NCBI GenBank assembly: GCA_025358205.1
Contig: JANYKG010000140.1
Coordinates: 1 to 38,324, forward strand
Length of the DNA stretch: 38,324 nt
Source: Armatimonadota bacterium
Lineage (GTDB): Bacteria > Armatimonadota > UBA5829 > DTJY01
Reading direction: 5' to 3'
This document shows, in pieces, positions 8,470 to 16,815 of the stretch. The notes under the pieces are model-generated. The model saw only the letters and a list, made by a program, of their open reading frames with translations, ran no database searches and had not been told where the DNA came from. The stretch's first letter is position 1, and every line of letters begins with the position of its first letter. Both the position numbers and the translations under genes were made by a program.

Positions 8470-9708
8470 ATGGAAGGACCGAAAGCGATTCTCTTGATAT
8501 GTGACGGCATGGGCGACAGGCCGGTTGCTTCGTTAGGCGGGCGCACCCCCTTGGAGGCTGCGAATACCCCGAACATGGATGCTCTGGCGGCGCAGGGCGT
8601 GTCCGGCCAGATGGACCCGATTGCACCTGGCATACGGGCGGGCAGTGACACTTCTCACCTGTCCATACTCGGCTACGACCCGTACGCGGTTTACACCGGC
8701 AGGGGTCCGTTCGAGGCGGCAGGCATCGGCATGGACGTGCAGAAGGGCGACGTCGCGTTCCGATGCAATTTCTCGACGGTAGACGCCAACCTGGTCATAC
8801 TGGACAGGCGCGCGGGGCGAATCGAAGTCGGGACTGATCAGCTTGCGGCGGCGGTGAACGGCATGAAGATCGAGGACGTGACTGTCTTCTTCAAGGAGTC
8901 CGTTGCTCACCGAGGCGCGCTCGTGCTCCGCGGCCCTGGTTTGGGTGCTGCTGTGACGGACGCCGACCCGCATGAGGTGGGCCTGGGCATCCACGACGCA
9001 CATGCGATTGACGCTTCGGACGCTGCCAGCGCGAAGACCGCCCGCATCGTCAACGTGTTCGTCCGCAAGTCATACGAACTGCTGAAAGATCACCCCGTGA
9101 ACAAGGCTCGCGAGGCCGATGGCAAGGGCGCTGCAAACATCATCCTGCCCAGAGGCGCGGGAGTTGCGCCGCACGTAGATGGCTTCGAGAAGAAGTACGG
9201 ACTGAAGCCTGCGTCGGTAGTGGAAACAGGGCTGATCGCAGGAATCGCGAAGTATCTGGGCATGGACATCATAGAAGTGCCGACCGCGAACGGCGGCCTG
9301 GACTCCGACGTGATGGCGATGGCCGACGCGATGGTGAAGGCGCTTGACGATCACAACTTCATTCTCAGCAACATCAAGGGCGGCGACATTGCAGGTCACG
9401 ACGGTGACGCTGCTGCCAAGGTGAAGTTCGCTGAGCGAGTTGATGCGGTCATCGGCAAGCTGATGAAGAGCGTGGACAAAGAGACGTACATCGTGCTCAC
9501 GGCGGACCACTCGACTCCTATCAGTACGAAAGACCATACCGGTGATCCTGTGGCGATAACCTTCTGGGGGCCGGATGTGCGGGTGGACTCGGTCAAGGCG
9601 TTTGACGAGCGTTCGGTGGTGAGCGGCGGTATTTCCAGGATATCCGGCACAGCGGTGATGCCGATCCTGACCCAGCTCATGAACGTGCAGGAGAAGTTCG
9701 GAGCGTAG
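8470..9708 (+). CDS. apgM: 2,3-bisphosphoglycerate-independent phosphoglycerate mutase, archaeal type
   Basis: The 412-residue protein of the alkaline-phosphatase superfamily interconverts 3- and 2-phosphoglycerate in glycolysis. Visible hallmarks are the metal-binding ICDGMGDRP near the N-terminus, TPLEAANTPNMDALA, the serine motif GSDTSHLSILGYDP with the probable phospho-Ser at residue 59, GRGPFEAAG, KGGDIAGHDGD and TADHSTP. These place it in the ApgM group rather than the longer GpmI group. GGAGGACGAGC precedes ATG, a strong ribosome site. It stands upstream of a GalM-like epimerase, both on the plus strand, separated by a repeat-filled 180 bp. Length is normal for the family. Confidence 0.95.
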   Translation: MEGPKAILLICDGMGDRPVASLGGRTPLEAANTPNMDALAAQGVSGQMDPIAPGIRAGSDTSHLSILGYDPYAVYTGRGPFEAAGIGMDVQKGDVAFRCNFSTVDANLVILDRRAGRIEVGTDQLAAAVNGMKIEDVTVFFKESVAHRGALVLRGPGLGAAVTDADPHEVGLGIHDAHAIDASDAASAKTARIVNVFVRKSYELLKDHPVNKAREADGKGAANIILPRGAGVAPHVDGFEKKYGLKPASVVETGLIAGIAKYLGMDIIEVPTANGGLDSDVMAMADAMVKALDDHNFILSNIKGGDIAGHDGDAAAKVKFAERVDAVIGKLMKSVDKETYIVLTADHSTPISTKDHTGDPVAITFWGPDVRVDSVKAFDERSVVSGGISRISGTAVMPILTQLMNVQEKFGA

Positions 9709-9712
9709 CTGG

Positions 9713-9867
9713 GAAAGCACGAAATTCGAAATCCGAAATTCGAAACAATTCCGAATAACCAATCGGGAAAGCTCCAAACAAGATCACTGGGTTCCGGTGT
9801 TTTGGATGTTTATCTTTTCCGGGTTCACCTTTTGTTTCGAATTTCGTGCTTCGAATTTCGAATTTGA
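9713..9867. repeat. Inverted-repeat element with GAAATTC heptad arms
   Basis: The left arm (9713-9748) has GAAATTC, GAAATCC, GAAATTC, GAAACAA in 7-bp register. The right arm (9832-9867) is its approximate inverse: TTGTTTCGAATTTCG, then further TTCGAATTTCG units. Between the arms lie about 84 bp with no open frame of interest. It fills the gap between apgM and the epimerase gene; nothing else is seen there. Confidence 0.75.
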
Positions 9868-9889
9868 TAGTGAGTAGGAGCAGGTGGCC

Positions 9890-10810
9890 ATGGTAATGGA
9901 TACATATAGACTGAATGACGGTACTTCGTTTTCGATAGCGCCGGGATGGGGGTGCAACATCACGTCCTGGCGGGTGGATGGAGTGGAACTGATGTACTAT
10001 CCCGAGGGGTTCGCGGAGACCGCCGAGCGAATCACGGGGGCAGGCAATCCCATTCTCTTCCCGTCGGTCGGACGAACGTGGGACCGCTCGGTAGCGCCGC
10101 CGATTCGGGGCGATTACAGCGTTTATGGCTCGGACAAGAAGTACTTCATGCCGAACCACGGCACCGTCTTCTTCTGCGACTTCCGCAAGGTCAGCGAGGA
10201 GAAGGGCGAGGACAGGATCACCGCGACATACGAGTTGGTTGTGCCGGAGAAGGTCCGCGAGGAGAACTATCCGTTCGACGTGGGTATGGTGCATAGCTTC
10301 TTGTTGACCCCGACGACCGTCGAACTGAAGGCGACTCTTACGAACAACGGTGATTCGCCCGCGCCGGTGGCATTCGGCTGGCATCCATACTTCCAGATCT
10401 CAAGTGCAGAGCGCGAAGGGGTGGAGGTTCGTGTGCCGTGCGCGAAAGAGGTCGTGCTTGAAGAAGTCACCAACCTTCCGACCGGCGAGTATGTGGACAC
10501 AGACGGCATAATCCCACTGAAGCCCGATGTCTTCTACGACAACGCCTTCGGGTTCACGAACGGCAGTCGGATGTCGCTGATTGACCGCAAGGCCGGGCAT
10601 ACCGTGCATGTGGACTTCGGCGACTGGGCCAAGCTGTTCCTGGTTTACACGCCGGTCGGCACGGATTTTGTATGCATCGAGCCGTGGACCAAGGGCATCG
10701 GGGAGTTCGAGAGCCTGAAGAATGCCGGCTGGGAGAAGACAGATTCGATCCTCGTCCTCCAGCCCGGCGAGAGTGTCACATATGATGCGGTGTTTTCCGT
10801 GGAGAGATGA
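9890..10810 (+). CDS. Aldose 1-epimerase (GalM-like) family protein
   Basis: I use the ATG at 9890 (306 residues) since AGGAG ends 9 nt upstream; an in-frame GTG at 9884 is too close to it. The galactose-mutarotase-like beta-sandwich is recognisable from GNPILFPSVGRTWD, PNHGTVFFCDF, LTNNGDSPAPVAFGWHPYF (catalytic-type His) and DFVCIEPWTKG (general-base-type Glu). Such enzymes interconvert anomers of free sugars or sugar phosphates. The exact sugar cannot be read from sequence. The gene ends at a hairpin made of heptad repeats. Confidence 0.85.
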   Translation: MVMDTYRLNDGTSFSIAPGWGCNITSWRVDGVELMYYPEGFAETAERITGAGNPILFPSVGRTWDRSVAPPIRGDYSVYGSDKKYFMPNHGTVFFCDFRKVSEEKGEDRITATYELVVPEKVREENYPFDVGMVHSFLLTPTTVELKATLTNNGDSPAPVAFGWHPYFQISSAEREGVEVRVPCAKEVVLEEVTNLPTGEYVDTDGIIPLKPDVFYDNAFGFTNGSRMSLIDRKAGHTVHVDFGDWAKLFLVYTPVGTDFVCIEPWTKGIGEFESLKNAGWEKTDSILVLQPGESVTYDAVFSVER

Positions 10811-10927
10811 TGAGTGACGAGTGATGAGTGAGCTATTCGCAGTAGTTCACTCATCACTCAATCACGTATCACGCGTCTTGTGTCAGTCACGGGCATTCCG
10901 AAATCCGAAATCCGCATTCCGAAATGG
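10811..10927. repeat. Heptad hairpin (GTGATGA arms) and GAAATCC tract between convergent genes
   Basis: A perfect 12-bp stem, 10820-10831 with 10847-10858, is built from GTGACGA/GTGATGA units and their inverse; the loop contains CGCAGTAGT. A second tract (10900-10927: GAAATCC, GAAATCC, GCATTCC, GAAATGG) follows. It fills the gap between the ends of the epimerase and DUF4139 genes and could end transcription from both sides. There is no U-tract. Confidence 0.75.
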
Positions 10928-10929
10928 AA

Positions 10930-12297
10930 TCACCACTTCACCCGGTCGGTGTACGTTACCTTCACCTCGCCGTCCTTGGGCACTTCCACCGGGAACTCCA
11001 CGGTTGACGCATCCTTCTTGTCGTACTTCTGCGAACTCTGGGTGATCTTCCAGTCGCCCCAGATGTGCTCAACCACGGTCACCGATACCGGCAGGGCCTT
11101 GTGGTTTCGGATGCTGATCTCGTAGCTGTACTCGTGCTCTCGGTCGCTGATCACCTTGTCTGTCATCTGCTTGCGCTCGCCCACGATGTCAAAAGCATCG
11201 CCCAGGTACAGGCGCAGCTTCTCGTCCTTGGGCGTGTGGTCAATGCTGTCCTCGCCGACGAAATGCTGGTTGGTGTCCGGCTCCTGCTTGTAGACGCGGA
11301 TGATCCCCTTGGGCAGCGGCATCCCCAGGTTGTTCTCCTTGCTGTTCACAATCTCCATCAGGACGTTCACCTTCTTGGGGTCCTTGGCACTGTCGTACAC
11401 GTAGAGTTTCTTCGCGGGGATTTTGTTCGCCGAGAGGAGCGACACCTGCTTCGATTCCTTGTTCTTGACTGTGGTCTTGTCCTTCATCGTGTACAGGTGG
11501 TACTCGAAGAAGCTCTTCTCCGTGAACTGGGATTCTCCCGCTTTCATCATCGGCGCGGGGGGCATCAAGTCATACGATACCCCGCTCTGCGGCTGCACAC
11601 GGTGGACATCGCCTGCCATCAGGTTCAGAGTCGCGTTCTCATAGGTGGTGCCGCTGTTGTTGTCCAGGGTGACCCAGCCGGTGAGATCAACATACTTGTC
11701 CAGCGGGTCAACCACGGCTACATAGTCAGCCTTCCAGCTCATTTCGTTCGCCAGGTAGGAGACCTCCGTCCTCTGAGAGCCGCCCTTGTCGGCCTGAACC
11801 AGCCACATAAGCGTCGGGCGGGAGACCAGCCCGGCGGGAAGCTCCTGCACTTGAATTTCGCCGCTGGGGTTGATCAGAATGCCTTTCGCTGTCTCAATGA
11901 CCGTGCCGTTCTCCGGTGTGCTGAGAAGCGTGCCCTCGATCTCGCTGATTCCGCCGGTATCCAGCACTCTGCGTACGATCACCTTCTTGCCGACCGACTT
12001 GTTCAGAATCGTGTTCGAGTTCACCACATCGTACTGGTAGTTCTGTTCTCGAACCACGACGCCGTTCGGATCGTCCAGCGACTTGAAGTGTACGGTGTCG
12101 GTCTGAATCGTCGCAGCCACATCGGCAACGAGCAGGCGGTTCAGTCCTTGCTCCAGGGTCATCTGCCGCTGCTCTTTCACAAGCGCGAAGTTCTGATTGT
12201 AGATCGTCAGCTCAACCGCGCTCGGTCCGCTAACGGTGCTCGCCCCCAGGCACGGTACGGCAAGAAGCAAGACTGCTAGTAGTGCGAATGTCTTCAT
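10930..12297 (-). CDS. Secreted DUF4139 domain protein
   Basis: The 455-residue protein starts with a signal peptide (MKTFALLAVLLLAVPCLGA). It carries the DUF4139 pattern: an N-terminal beta domain with VELTIYNQNFALVKEQRQMTLEQGLN, a middle part with GTLLSTPENGTVIETAKG, then SWKADYVAVVDPLDKYVDLTGWVTLDNNSGTTYENATLNLMAGDVHRV, and a beta-rich C-terminus ending VPKDGEVKVTYTDRVKW. The molecular function of DUF4139 proteins is not established; they are exported, mostly beta proteins. AGGAGG lies about 7 nt before ATG. It lies downstream of the DUF362 gene on the same strand, but repeats fill the 164 bp between them. Confidence 0.88.
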   Translation of the reverse strand: MKTFALLAVLLLAVPCLGASTVSGPSAVELTIYNQNFALVKEQRQMTLEQGLNRLLVADVAATIQTDTVHFKSLDDPNGVVVREQNYQYDVVNSNTILNKSVGKKVIVRRVLDTGGISEIEGTLLSTPENGTVIETAKGILINPSGEIQVQELPAGLVSRPTLMWLVQADKGGSQRTEVSYLANEMSWKADYVAVVDPLDKYVDLTGWVTLDNNSGTTYENATLNLMAGDVHRVQPQSGVSYDLMPPAPMMKAGESQFTEKSFFEYHLYTMKDKTTVKNKESKQVSLLSANKIPAKKLYVYDSAKDPKKVNVLMEIVNSKENNLGMPLPKGIIRVYKQEPDTNQHFVGEDSIDHTPKDEKLRLYLGDAFDIVGERKQMTDKVISDREHEYSYEISIRNHKALPVSVTVVEHIWGDWKITQSSQKYDKKDASTVEFPVEVPKDGEVKVTYTDRVKW

Positions 12298-12316
12298 ACG
12301 GGTTCCTCCTTGAATT

Positions 12317-12380
12317 CAAGTGACTAGTGGATAAGCTCTACGACGTAGAAGCAGTTCACGTATCACTTATCACTCATCTG
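12317..12380. repeat. Heptad-repeat palindrome (GCAGTTCAC core)
   Basis: Left part GTGACTAGTGGATAAG, a small palindrome TCTACGACGTAGA, then GCAGTTCAC followed by GTATCACTTATCACTCATC in 7-bp steps. The GCAGTTCAC core recurs in the similar elements near 16150 and 20416. It lies in the leader of the DUF4139 gene. Confidence 0.6.
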
Positions 12381-12387
12381 TTTGTTT

Positions 12388-12462
12388 GCTCCGCATTATT
12401 CACGTTATTCGTGAATAATGCTCTGAAAGCCCAGGATTGTTCATTTCATGAATAATCCTGGC
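12388..12462 (-). repeat. Two-hairpin repeat, copy B (inverted)
   Basis: Read on the minus strand: hairpin 1 (12431-12444 with 12448-12461, 13 of 14 bp), linker GCTTTCAGA, hairpin 2 (12393-12404 with 12410-12421, 12 of 12 bp), tail GGAGC. Hairpin 1 begins at the DUF362 stop codon (12462-12464), so the element directly follows the end of that gene. Confidence 0.85.
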
Positions 12463-13694
12463 TAAGCGTTCCCTTTCTTGCGAGATGTTACACGCTTCAG
12501 CGCGTTTCCGACGTGTAGCGCAGTCCGAGAAACGCTCTCAACACCTGCGCGGAGGGCACCCGCCCGCACCTCGATTGCCTCCTCCGGGCATACTTCCTGG
12601 CAGCAGAAGCACCTGATGCAGGTTGAATAGTCAATCCGCAGACGCTCGTTCGGGCCTGAGATGGCGTTTACCGGGCAGGTTTTTGCGCACAGCCTGCAGC
12701 CCTCGCACTTGTCGTGCAGGAATACCGGCTTCTGTACGAGTTGGTTCTTTACGGCGTGGAAGATCGGCTTGGGAATCCGAGAGGCCATGTCACCCTTGCC
12801 GGGCACGAGGAAATCCGATATCAGCGCGGTTTGCGCTTCGCCCAGCACCTCGATTTCCGCCGAGTTGGCGGTACCGACCCCCTGTTCCGTCGCCAGCCTC
12901 AGCATCGGCACGTCCATCGGGTTGTTGCCGCCCAGCATCCACGCCACGGCATCCAGCGCCACCGGGTCTGCCGAAGCCAGTATCAACCCGAAGTTCCGCC
13001 TGCGCCCGGCTGCCGGTCCTTGTCCGTCCATGCCGACAATGCCGTCCATGATTGACAGTCCCGGTTCCACCAGCCTCAGCAGGTCCACCAGCATTTGGGC
13101 GAACATGACGGGATTATCACCGGCCTGAAGATGGAAGTCTATCTTCCGCCGGGCTGTAATGCACCCGAACAGGTTCTTAACCGCGCCGGAGAACAGGGTT
13201 AGCTGATGGGTCTTGAACTTCGGTGCATTCACTATCATATCGGCGCTGGACACGGCATCAGCGATCAGGAAGCTGCGGAAAACGGCTGAGTCAGGCGACT
13301 CCCGTTCGGTCGCGGAGTCATCGAAGCGCACTATGGACGCGCCCACTCGGTGTGCAACGTCCTGCATGCCGGTGATTTCCAGCAGCCGCTGGTAGCCGTG
13401 CGGGGATTCCGATCCGATGGAGGGGCTGTCGCCGATTATGCATCTGCCGCCTGCTGCGATGGTCAGGCTCGCGATTGCCTCCACTACCGCGGGGTGAGTG
13501 GTCACGGCCAGTTCCGGCGGGCGCGCCGAAAGCAGGTTCGGCTTCAGGAGAACGTTCTGCCCTGCCTGAACGAACTGCCCCATGCCGCCCAGCAGGTCAA
13601 CGGCCTCCTTTACTGCGCGCAGAACCTTTGCGGGCTCATAGTCTTCACACTTGATGATAGCAACCCTGGACTTCATAATGGATTGTTCAGTCAT
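12462..13694 (-). CDS. DUF362 protein with C-terminal two-cluster ferredoxin domain
   Basis: The DUF362 domain is seen in NVLLKPNLLSARPPELAVTTHPAVVEAIASL, GGRCIIGDSPS, ADMIVNAPKFKTHQLTLFSGAVKNLFGC and DGIVGMDGQGPAAG. The C-terminus has two [4Fe-4S] motifs, CEGCRLCAKTCP and CIRCFCCQEVCP. The function of the family is not settled; the clusters suggest an electron-transfer or radical/redox partner role in the cytoplasm. The start is uncertain: 13718, 13694 and 13676 are all in frame. GGGAGGG stands 13 nt before 13694, while homologues usually begin near the KSRVAIIKC segment coded from 13676. Confidence 0.85.
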   Translation of the reverse strand: MTEQSIMKSRVAIIKCEDYEPAKVLRAVKEAVDLLGGMGQFVQAGQNVLLKPNLLSARPPELAVTTHPAVVEAIASLTIAAGGRCIIGDSPSIGSESPHGYQRLLEITGMQDVAHRVGASIVRFDDSATERESPDSAVFRSFLIADAVSSADMIVNAPKFKTHQLTLFSGAVKNLFGCITARRKIDFHLQAGDNPVMFAQMLVDLLRLVEPGLSIMDGIVGMDGQGPAAGRRRNFGLILASADPVALDAVAWMLGGNNPMDVPMLRLATEQGVGTANSAEIEVLGEAQTALISDFLVPGKGDMASRIPKPIFHAVKNQLVQKPVFLHDKCEGCRLCAKTCPVNAISGPNERLRIDYSTCIRCFCCQEVCPEEAIEVRAGALRAGVESVSRTALHVGNALKRVTSRKKGNA

Positions 13695-13735
13695 TCGGTT
13701 GACAAATCCCTCCCACATTCGTAAGATAGGCCTGG

Positions 13736-13808
13736 CTTGGATTATGCATGCAACGCATAATCCAAGGCCTTCGGAGCATTGTTCACTCTGTTCGTGAGCA
13801 ATGCGGAG
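13736..13808 (+). repeat. Two-hairpin repeat, copy C
   Basis: Hairpin 1: 13736-13747 with 13755-13766, perfect 12 bp. Linker GCCTTCGGA. Hairpin 2: 13776-13786 with 13794-13804, 11 bp with one G-T pair. Tail GGAG. It lies between the divergent DUF362 and GH4 genes; the remainder of that gap shows no clear promoter. Confidence 0.88.
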
Positions 13809-13839
13809 CGGAAACGTTTACATAGTCAGGTGGTCAAAC

Positions 13840-15111
13840 ATGGACGGATTGAAGGTCTGCGTTATCGGCGCTGGAAGCACTTATACCCCGGAGTTGATAG
13901 AGGGGTTCATCGTTCGAAAGAAGGAGATGCCGGTCAGCCATATCGCGCTGATGGACATTGATCCTGGCAAGCTCAATATTGTCGGCAGCCTCGCGAAACG
14001 CATGGTCGAAAAGGCCGGTATCAACGCCAAGGTGGAGCTGACTACCGACCGGAAGAAAGCGGTCGAGGGCGCGGACTTCGTGCTCAGCCAGATCAGGGTC
14101 GGTGGGCTGCCTGCGCGGATTCGCGATGAGCACATCCCGCTTGATTTCGGCGTCATCGGCCAGGAGACGACAGGACCCGGCGGATTCGCGAAGGCTCTGC
14201 GCACTATCCCCGTGATGCTGGAGATCGCCCGCGACATCGAGAAATTCGCGCCGAACGCGTGGTGGATCAACTTCACCAACCCCAGCGGAATCATCTCCGA
14301 GACGCTTCTGAAGCACTCGCGGACGAATATCATCGGCCTGTGCAACGTGCCGGTCGGCATGACCAAGAGCCTGGCGACCAAGCTAGAGTGCCAGCCGCAG
14401 GATCTGTTCCTCACATACGTTGGCCTGAACCACCTGAGTTGGATAACGAAGGTCTGCATGAAGGGCGATGATGTGACCAAGCAGGCGGTCAAGCTGTCGC
14501 TGAAGGGCCGAGCGAAGGAGGACGCCGAGTGGATGAAGATCAACGGCATCATCCCCAACGGCTATCTGCACTACTATTACGCGCGCGACAAGGTGCTGGA
14601 GGATCAGAAGAAGGCTGAGAAGAGCAGAGGAGAGATCGTCACCGAGGTGGAGGCGAAACTCCTGGCTAAGTACCAGAACCCGAACCTGAGGCGTAAACCG
14701 AAAGAGCTTGAGAAGCGGGGAGGGGCGCACTATTCGACTGCGGCAGTCTCACTTGCCAGCGCGATCTACAACAACAAACGAGAGCTTCACATTGTGAACA
14801 CTCGGAACAACGGGACCATCCCGTGCTTGCCTGCGGATTGCTCGATTGAGACCAATTGCGTGATTGACGGGCGCGGCGCTCATCCGATGACGATTGGGGA
14901 TGTGCCGCTCGAGATTCGCGGACTCCTGCAGGCGGTGAAGACGTATGAGGAACTCGCGGTGGCGGCAGGCGTCTCGGGGTCGAAGAAACTGGCGTTTCAG
15001 GCGCTGATGGCCCATCCGCTTGTGCCTTCTTCCACGGTTGCGAAGGGCCTGCTGGACGCGATACTGGACGCGAATAAGGATTATCTGCCGCAGTTCCGAT
15101 TGAAGAGATAG
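13840..15111 (+). CDS. Glycoside hydrolase family 4 enzyme (6-phospho-glycosidase type)
   Basis: The start at 13840 (423 residues) is chosen because AGGTGG lies 6 nt upstream; the longer frame runs into repeat C. GH4 enzymes use NAD+, a divalent metal and an unusual oxidation-elimination mechanism. Visible are the NAD-binding VIGAGSTYTPELI, the NFTNPSGIISE segment, GLCNVPVGM with the metal-ligand Cys at about residue 168, GLNHLSW with the metal-ligand His at about residue 198, and GYLHYYYARDKVL. GAGSTYTPEL and GLNHLSW fit the 6-phospho-beta-glucosidase branch. No PTS gene is present, and the next gene is a sugar kinase, so the phosphorylated substrate, if any, may be made in the cytoplasm. 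Specificity is inferred. Confidence 0.9.
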   Translation: MDGLKVCVIGAGSTYTPELIEGFIVRKKEMPVSHIALMDIDPGKLNIVGSLAKRMVEKAGINAKVELTTDRKKAVEGADFVLSQIRVGGLPARIRDEHIPLDFGVIGQETTGPGGFAKALRTIPVMLEIARDIEKFAPNAWWINFTNPSGIISETLLKHSRTNIIGLCNVPVGMTKSLATKLECQPQDLFLTYVGLNHLSWITKVCMKGDDVTKQAVKLSLKGRAKEDAEWMKINGIIPNGYLHYYYARDKVLEDQKKAEKSRGEIVTEVEAKLLAKYQNPNLRRKPKELEKRGGAHYSTAAVSLASAIYNNKRELHIVNTRNNGTIPCLPADCSIETNCVIDGRGAHPMTIGDVPLEIRGLLQAVKTYEELAVAAGVSGSKKLAFQALMAHPLVPSSTVAKGLLDAILDANKDYLPQFRLKR

Positions 15112-15123
15112 CTCGGAGGAAGT

Positions 15124-16122
15124 ATGTCTTACGTCATTGGAATAGACGCCGGCGGAACGAAGACTCACGCGCTGGCCGCTCGGCTTGACGGCACTATCGT
15201 CGGGTTCGGAAGTTCGGGTCCCGGGAGCTATGAGATCGTCGGCATTGACCCGGCGAAGGCGAGCATCCTGGATGCGATCACCCAGGCGCTGGAGCAGGGC
15301 GGCGAGTCTGCGGATGAGGTTGAACTCGGGTGCTTCGCCCTCGCCGGCGCGGACTTTGAACCGGAGGATTTCGATCTGCTGATCGAAGCGATGGAAAATT
15401 TACAGGTCTGCAAGAAGGTCATGGTGAAGAACGATGCCATAGCCGGGTTGCGGGCCGGCGTGAGCAAACCTTACGGCATCTGCGTCATCATGGGCACGGG
15501 GTTCAACGGCGCGGGAATCGGCAAGGACGGCACGGAAATTCGCTACTTCTCGCAAGGCCCGCTATTCGGCGATGTCGGCGGCGGCGCGGCAATCGCACGT
15601 GAATCGCTGTTTCATGCCATGCGCGCGTATGACGGACGCGGACCTCAGACCGTGCTCATGCAGATGGCGATGGACCACTGGGGCGCGGCGGACATGGAGC
15701 AGCTTGCTCGGATACTCTATTGGGACAAGTCTGCCGCGAAGAAGATACCCGGCATGTGTCCGAAGGTGTTCGATGCCGCGTATGACGGTGACGCGGTGGC
15801 GATAGGCATTGTGCGCAAGTACGGCCAGGAAGCGGGAATCTCGGCAAACGCGATTATCAAGCGACTCGGGCTGCAGCACGACGAGATCGAGGTGGTTCTC
15901 GCAGGCAGCGTGTTCAAGGGCAAAGGCCCGCTGATGCTGGACGTGGTGAACAGTACGATCCACGAGGTTGCGCCGAAAGCCAAGGCGGTTACCCCGAAGT
16001 ACGAGCCTGTGGTTGGCGCGGTGATCATCGCGTTGGAGAAAATGGGGGTCGTGTTCGAGGGGCAGGTGTCCGCGAATCTTGATGCGTCCGTGCCCGAGGA
16101 GCTAAGACGACGTGATAAGTGA
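15124..16122 (+). CDS. BadF/BadG/BcrA-type ATPase, N-acetylglucosamine-kinase-like sugar kinase
   Basis: The 332-residue protein has the ASKHA fold: phosphate-1 motif GIDAGGTKTHA at the N-terminus, KNDAIAGLRAG, the MGTGFNGAGIG loop, LFGDVGGGAAIARESL, and the C-terminal adenosine motif VVLAGSVFKG. This layout matches the mammalian NAGK-like members of the BcrAD_BadFG family, which phosphorylate amino sugars. Activator ATPases of the family carry an Fe-S cysteine pair that I do not see here. GGAGGAAGT precedes ATG, and the gap to the GH4 stop is 12 bp, so the two genes form an operon. A joint role in breaking down an (amino)sugar glycoside is likely. Confidence 0.85.
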   Translation: MSYVIGIDAGGTKTHALAARLDGTIVGFGSSGPGSYEIVGIDPAKASILDAITQALEQGGESADEVELGCFALAGADFEPEDFDLLIEAMENLQVCKKVMVKNDAIAGLRAGVSKPYGICVIMGTGFNGAGIGKDGTEIRYFSQGPLFGDVGGGAAIARESLFHAMRAYDGRGPQTVLMQMAMDHWGAADMEQLARILYWDKSAAKKIPGMCPKVFDAAYDGDAVAIGIVRKYGQEAGISANAIIKRLGLQHDEIEVVLAGSVFKGKGPLMLDVVNSTIHEVAPKAKAVTPKYEPVVGAVIIALEKMGVVFEGQVSANLDASVPEELRRRDK

Positions 16123-16164
16123 GGAGTGACGAGTGAGCTACTGCCGAATGCAGTTCACTCGTCA
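16111..16164. terminator. Heptad hairpin shared by convergent gene ends
   Basis: A perfect 10-bp stem, 16127-16136 with 16155-16164, is built from GTGACGAGTGA and its inverse; the loop holds CTGCCGAATGCAGT. It starts 5 bp after the kinase stop and includes the metW stop codon (16162-16164). Position and symmetry suggest a two-way terminator, though no U-tract follows. Same repeat class as 10811 and 12317. Confidence 0.6.
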
Positions 16165-16809
16165 GCCTTCTACCATAAAGATCGCAGCGTCGGCGAACAG
16201 ATTTGGCAATATCTTCGCCACGCGGTACTGCCCGTTGCTGAGTGTCCTCATCGGGATCTCTCTCAGAATCCGCAGGTTCGCCGCGCGGCACAGGTCCTCA
16301 AAATCCGGGATGGTGACCAAGCGGATGTTCGGGGTGTCGTACCACTCGTAAGGCAAGCGCGGACTCTTTGGCAATCTGCCGCCGAATGCCAACTGGAACC
16401 TCACACGCCAGAATCCGAAGTTCGGGAAGCTGATGATGCACTTCTTGCCGACCCGCGCCATCTCCTTGACCAAATCCATCGGATGGTGCAGCACCTGGAT
16501 GGTGTTCGTCAGAATCACGTAGTCCACGGATTTGTCCGGGTAGTCGGCCAGTCCCTCGTCCAGGTTACCGTGGTGGACGTTAAACAGCCCCTTCTCTACG
16601 CAGCCCTGAATAGCTTCTTCGGACAGGTCAATGCCCTCGGCGCGAACGTGCTTCAGCACCTTGAGCGCCTTCAGCAGGTCGCCGTCCCCACAGCCAAGGT
16701 CCATCACGCGGCTGCCTTCCTCCACAAGGTCAATGATCACTTTGTGCTCGGGCGCCAGGTTTACGACCGTGCCGTCTTCTTCGAATTTGATCGGTTCCAT
16801 TGCTGTCAT
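16162..16809 (-). CDS. metW: MetW-type methyltransferase-fold protein
   Basis: The 215-residue protein has the SAM-binding fold: VMDLGCGDGDLLKAL, the acidic GIDLSEEAI, then DYVILTNTIQVLHHPMDLVKEMARVGKKCIISFPNFGFWRVR, a stretch diagnostic for MetW. In other bacteria MetW works with MetX in homoserine O-acylation or succinylation. It follows metX by 6 bp on the same strand, the usual metXW arrangement. The start is the ATG at 16809, or the one at 16800 three codons later; AAAGGA lies within the last codons of metX. Confidence 0.93.
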   Translation of the reverse strand: MTAMEPIKFEEDGTVVNLAPEHKVIIDLVEEGSRVMDLGCGDGDLLKALKVLKHVRAEGIDLSEEAIQGCVEKGLFNVHHGNLDEGLADYPDKSVDYVILTNTIQVLHHPMDLVKEMARVGKKCIISFPNFGFWRVRFQLAFGGRLPKSPRLPYEWYDTPNIRLVTIPDFEDLCRAANLRILREIPMRTLSNGQYRVAKILPNLFADAAIFMVEG

Positions 16810-16815
16810 AGGTTG

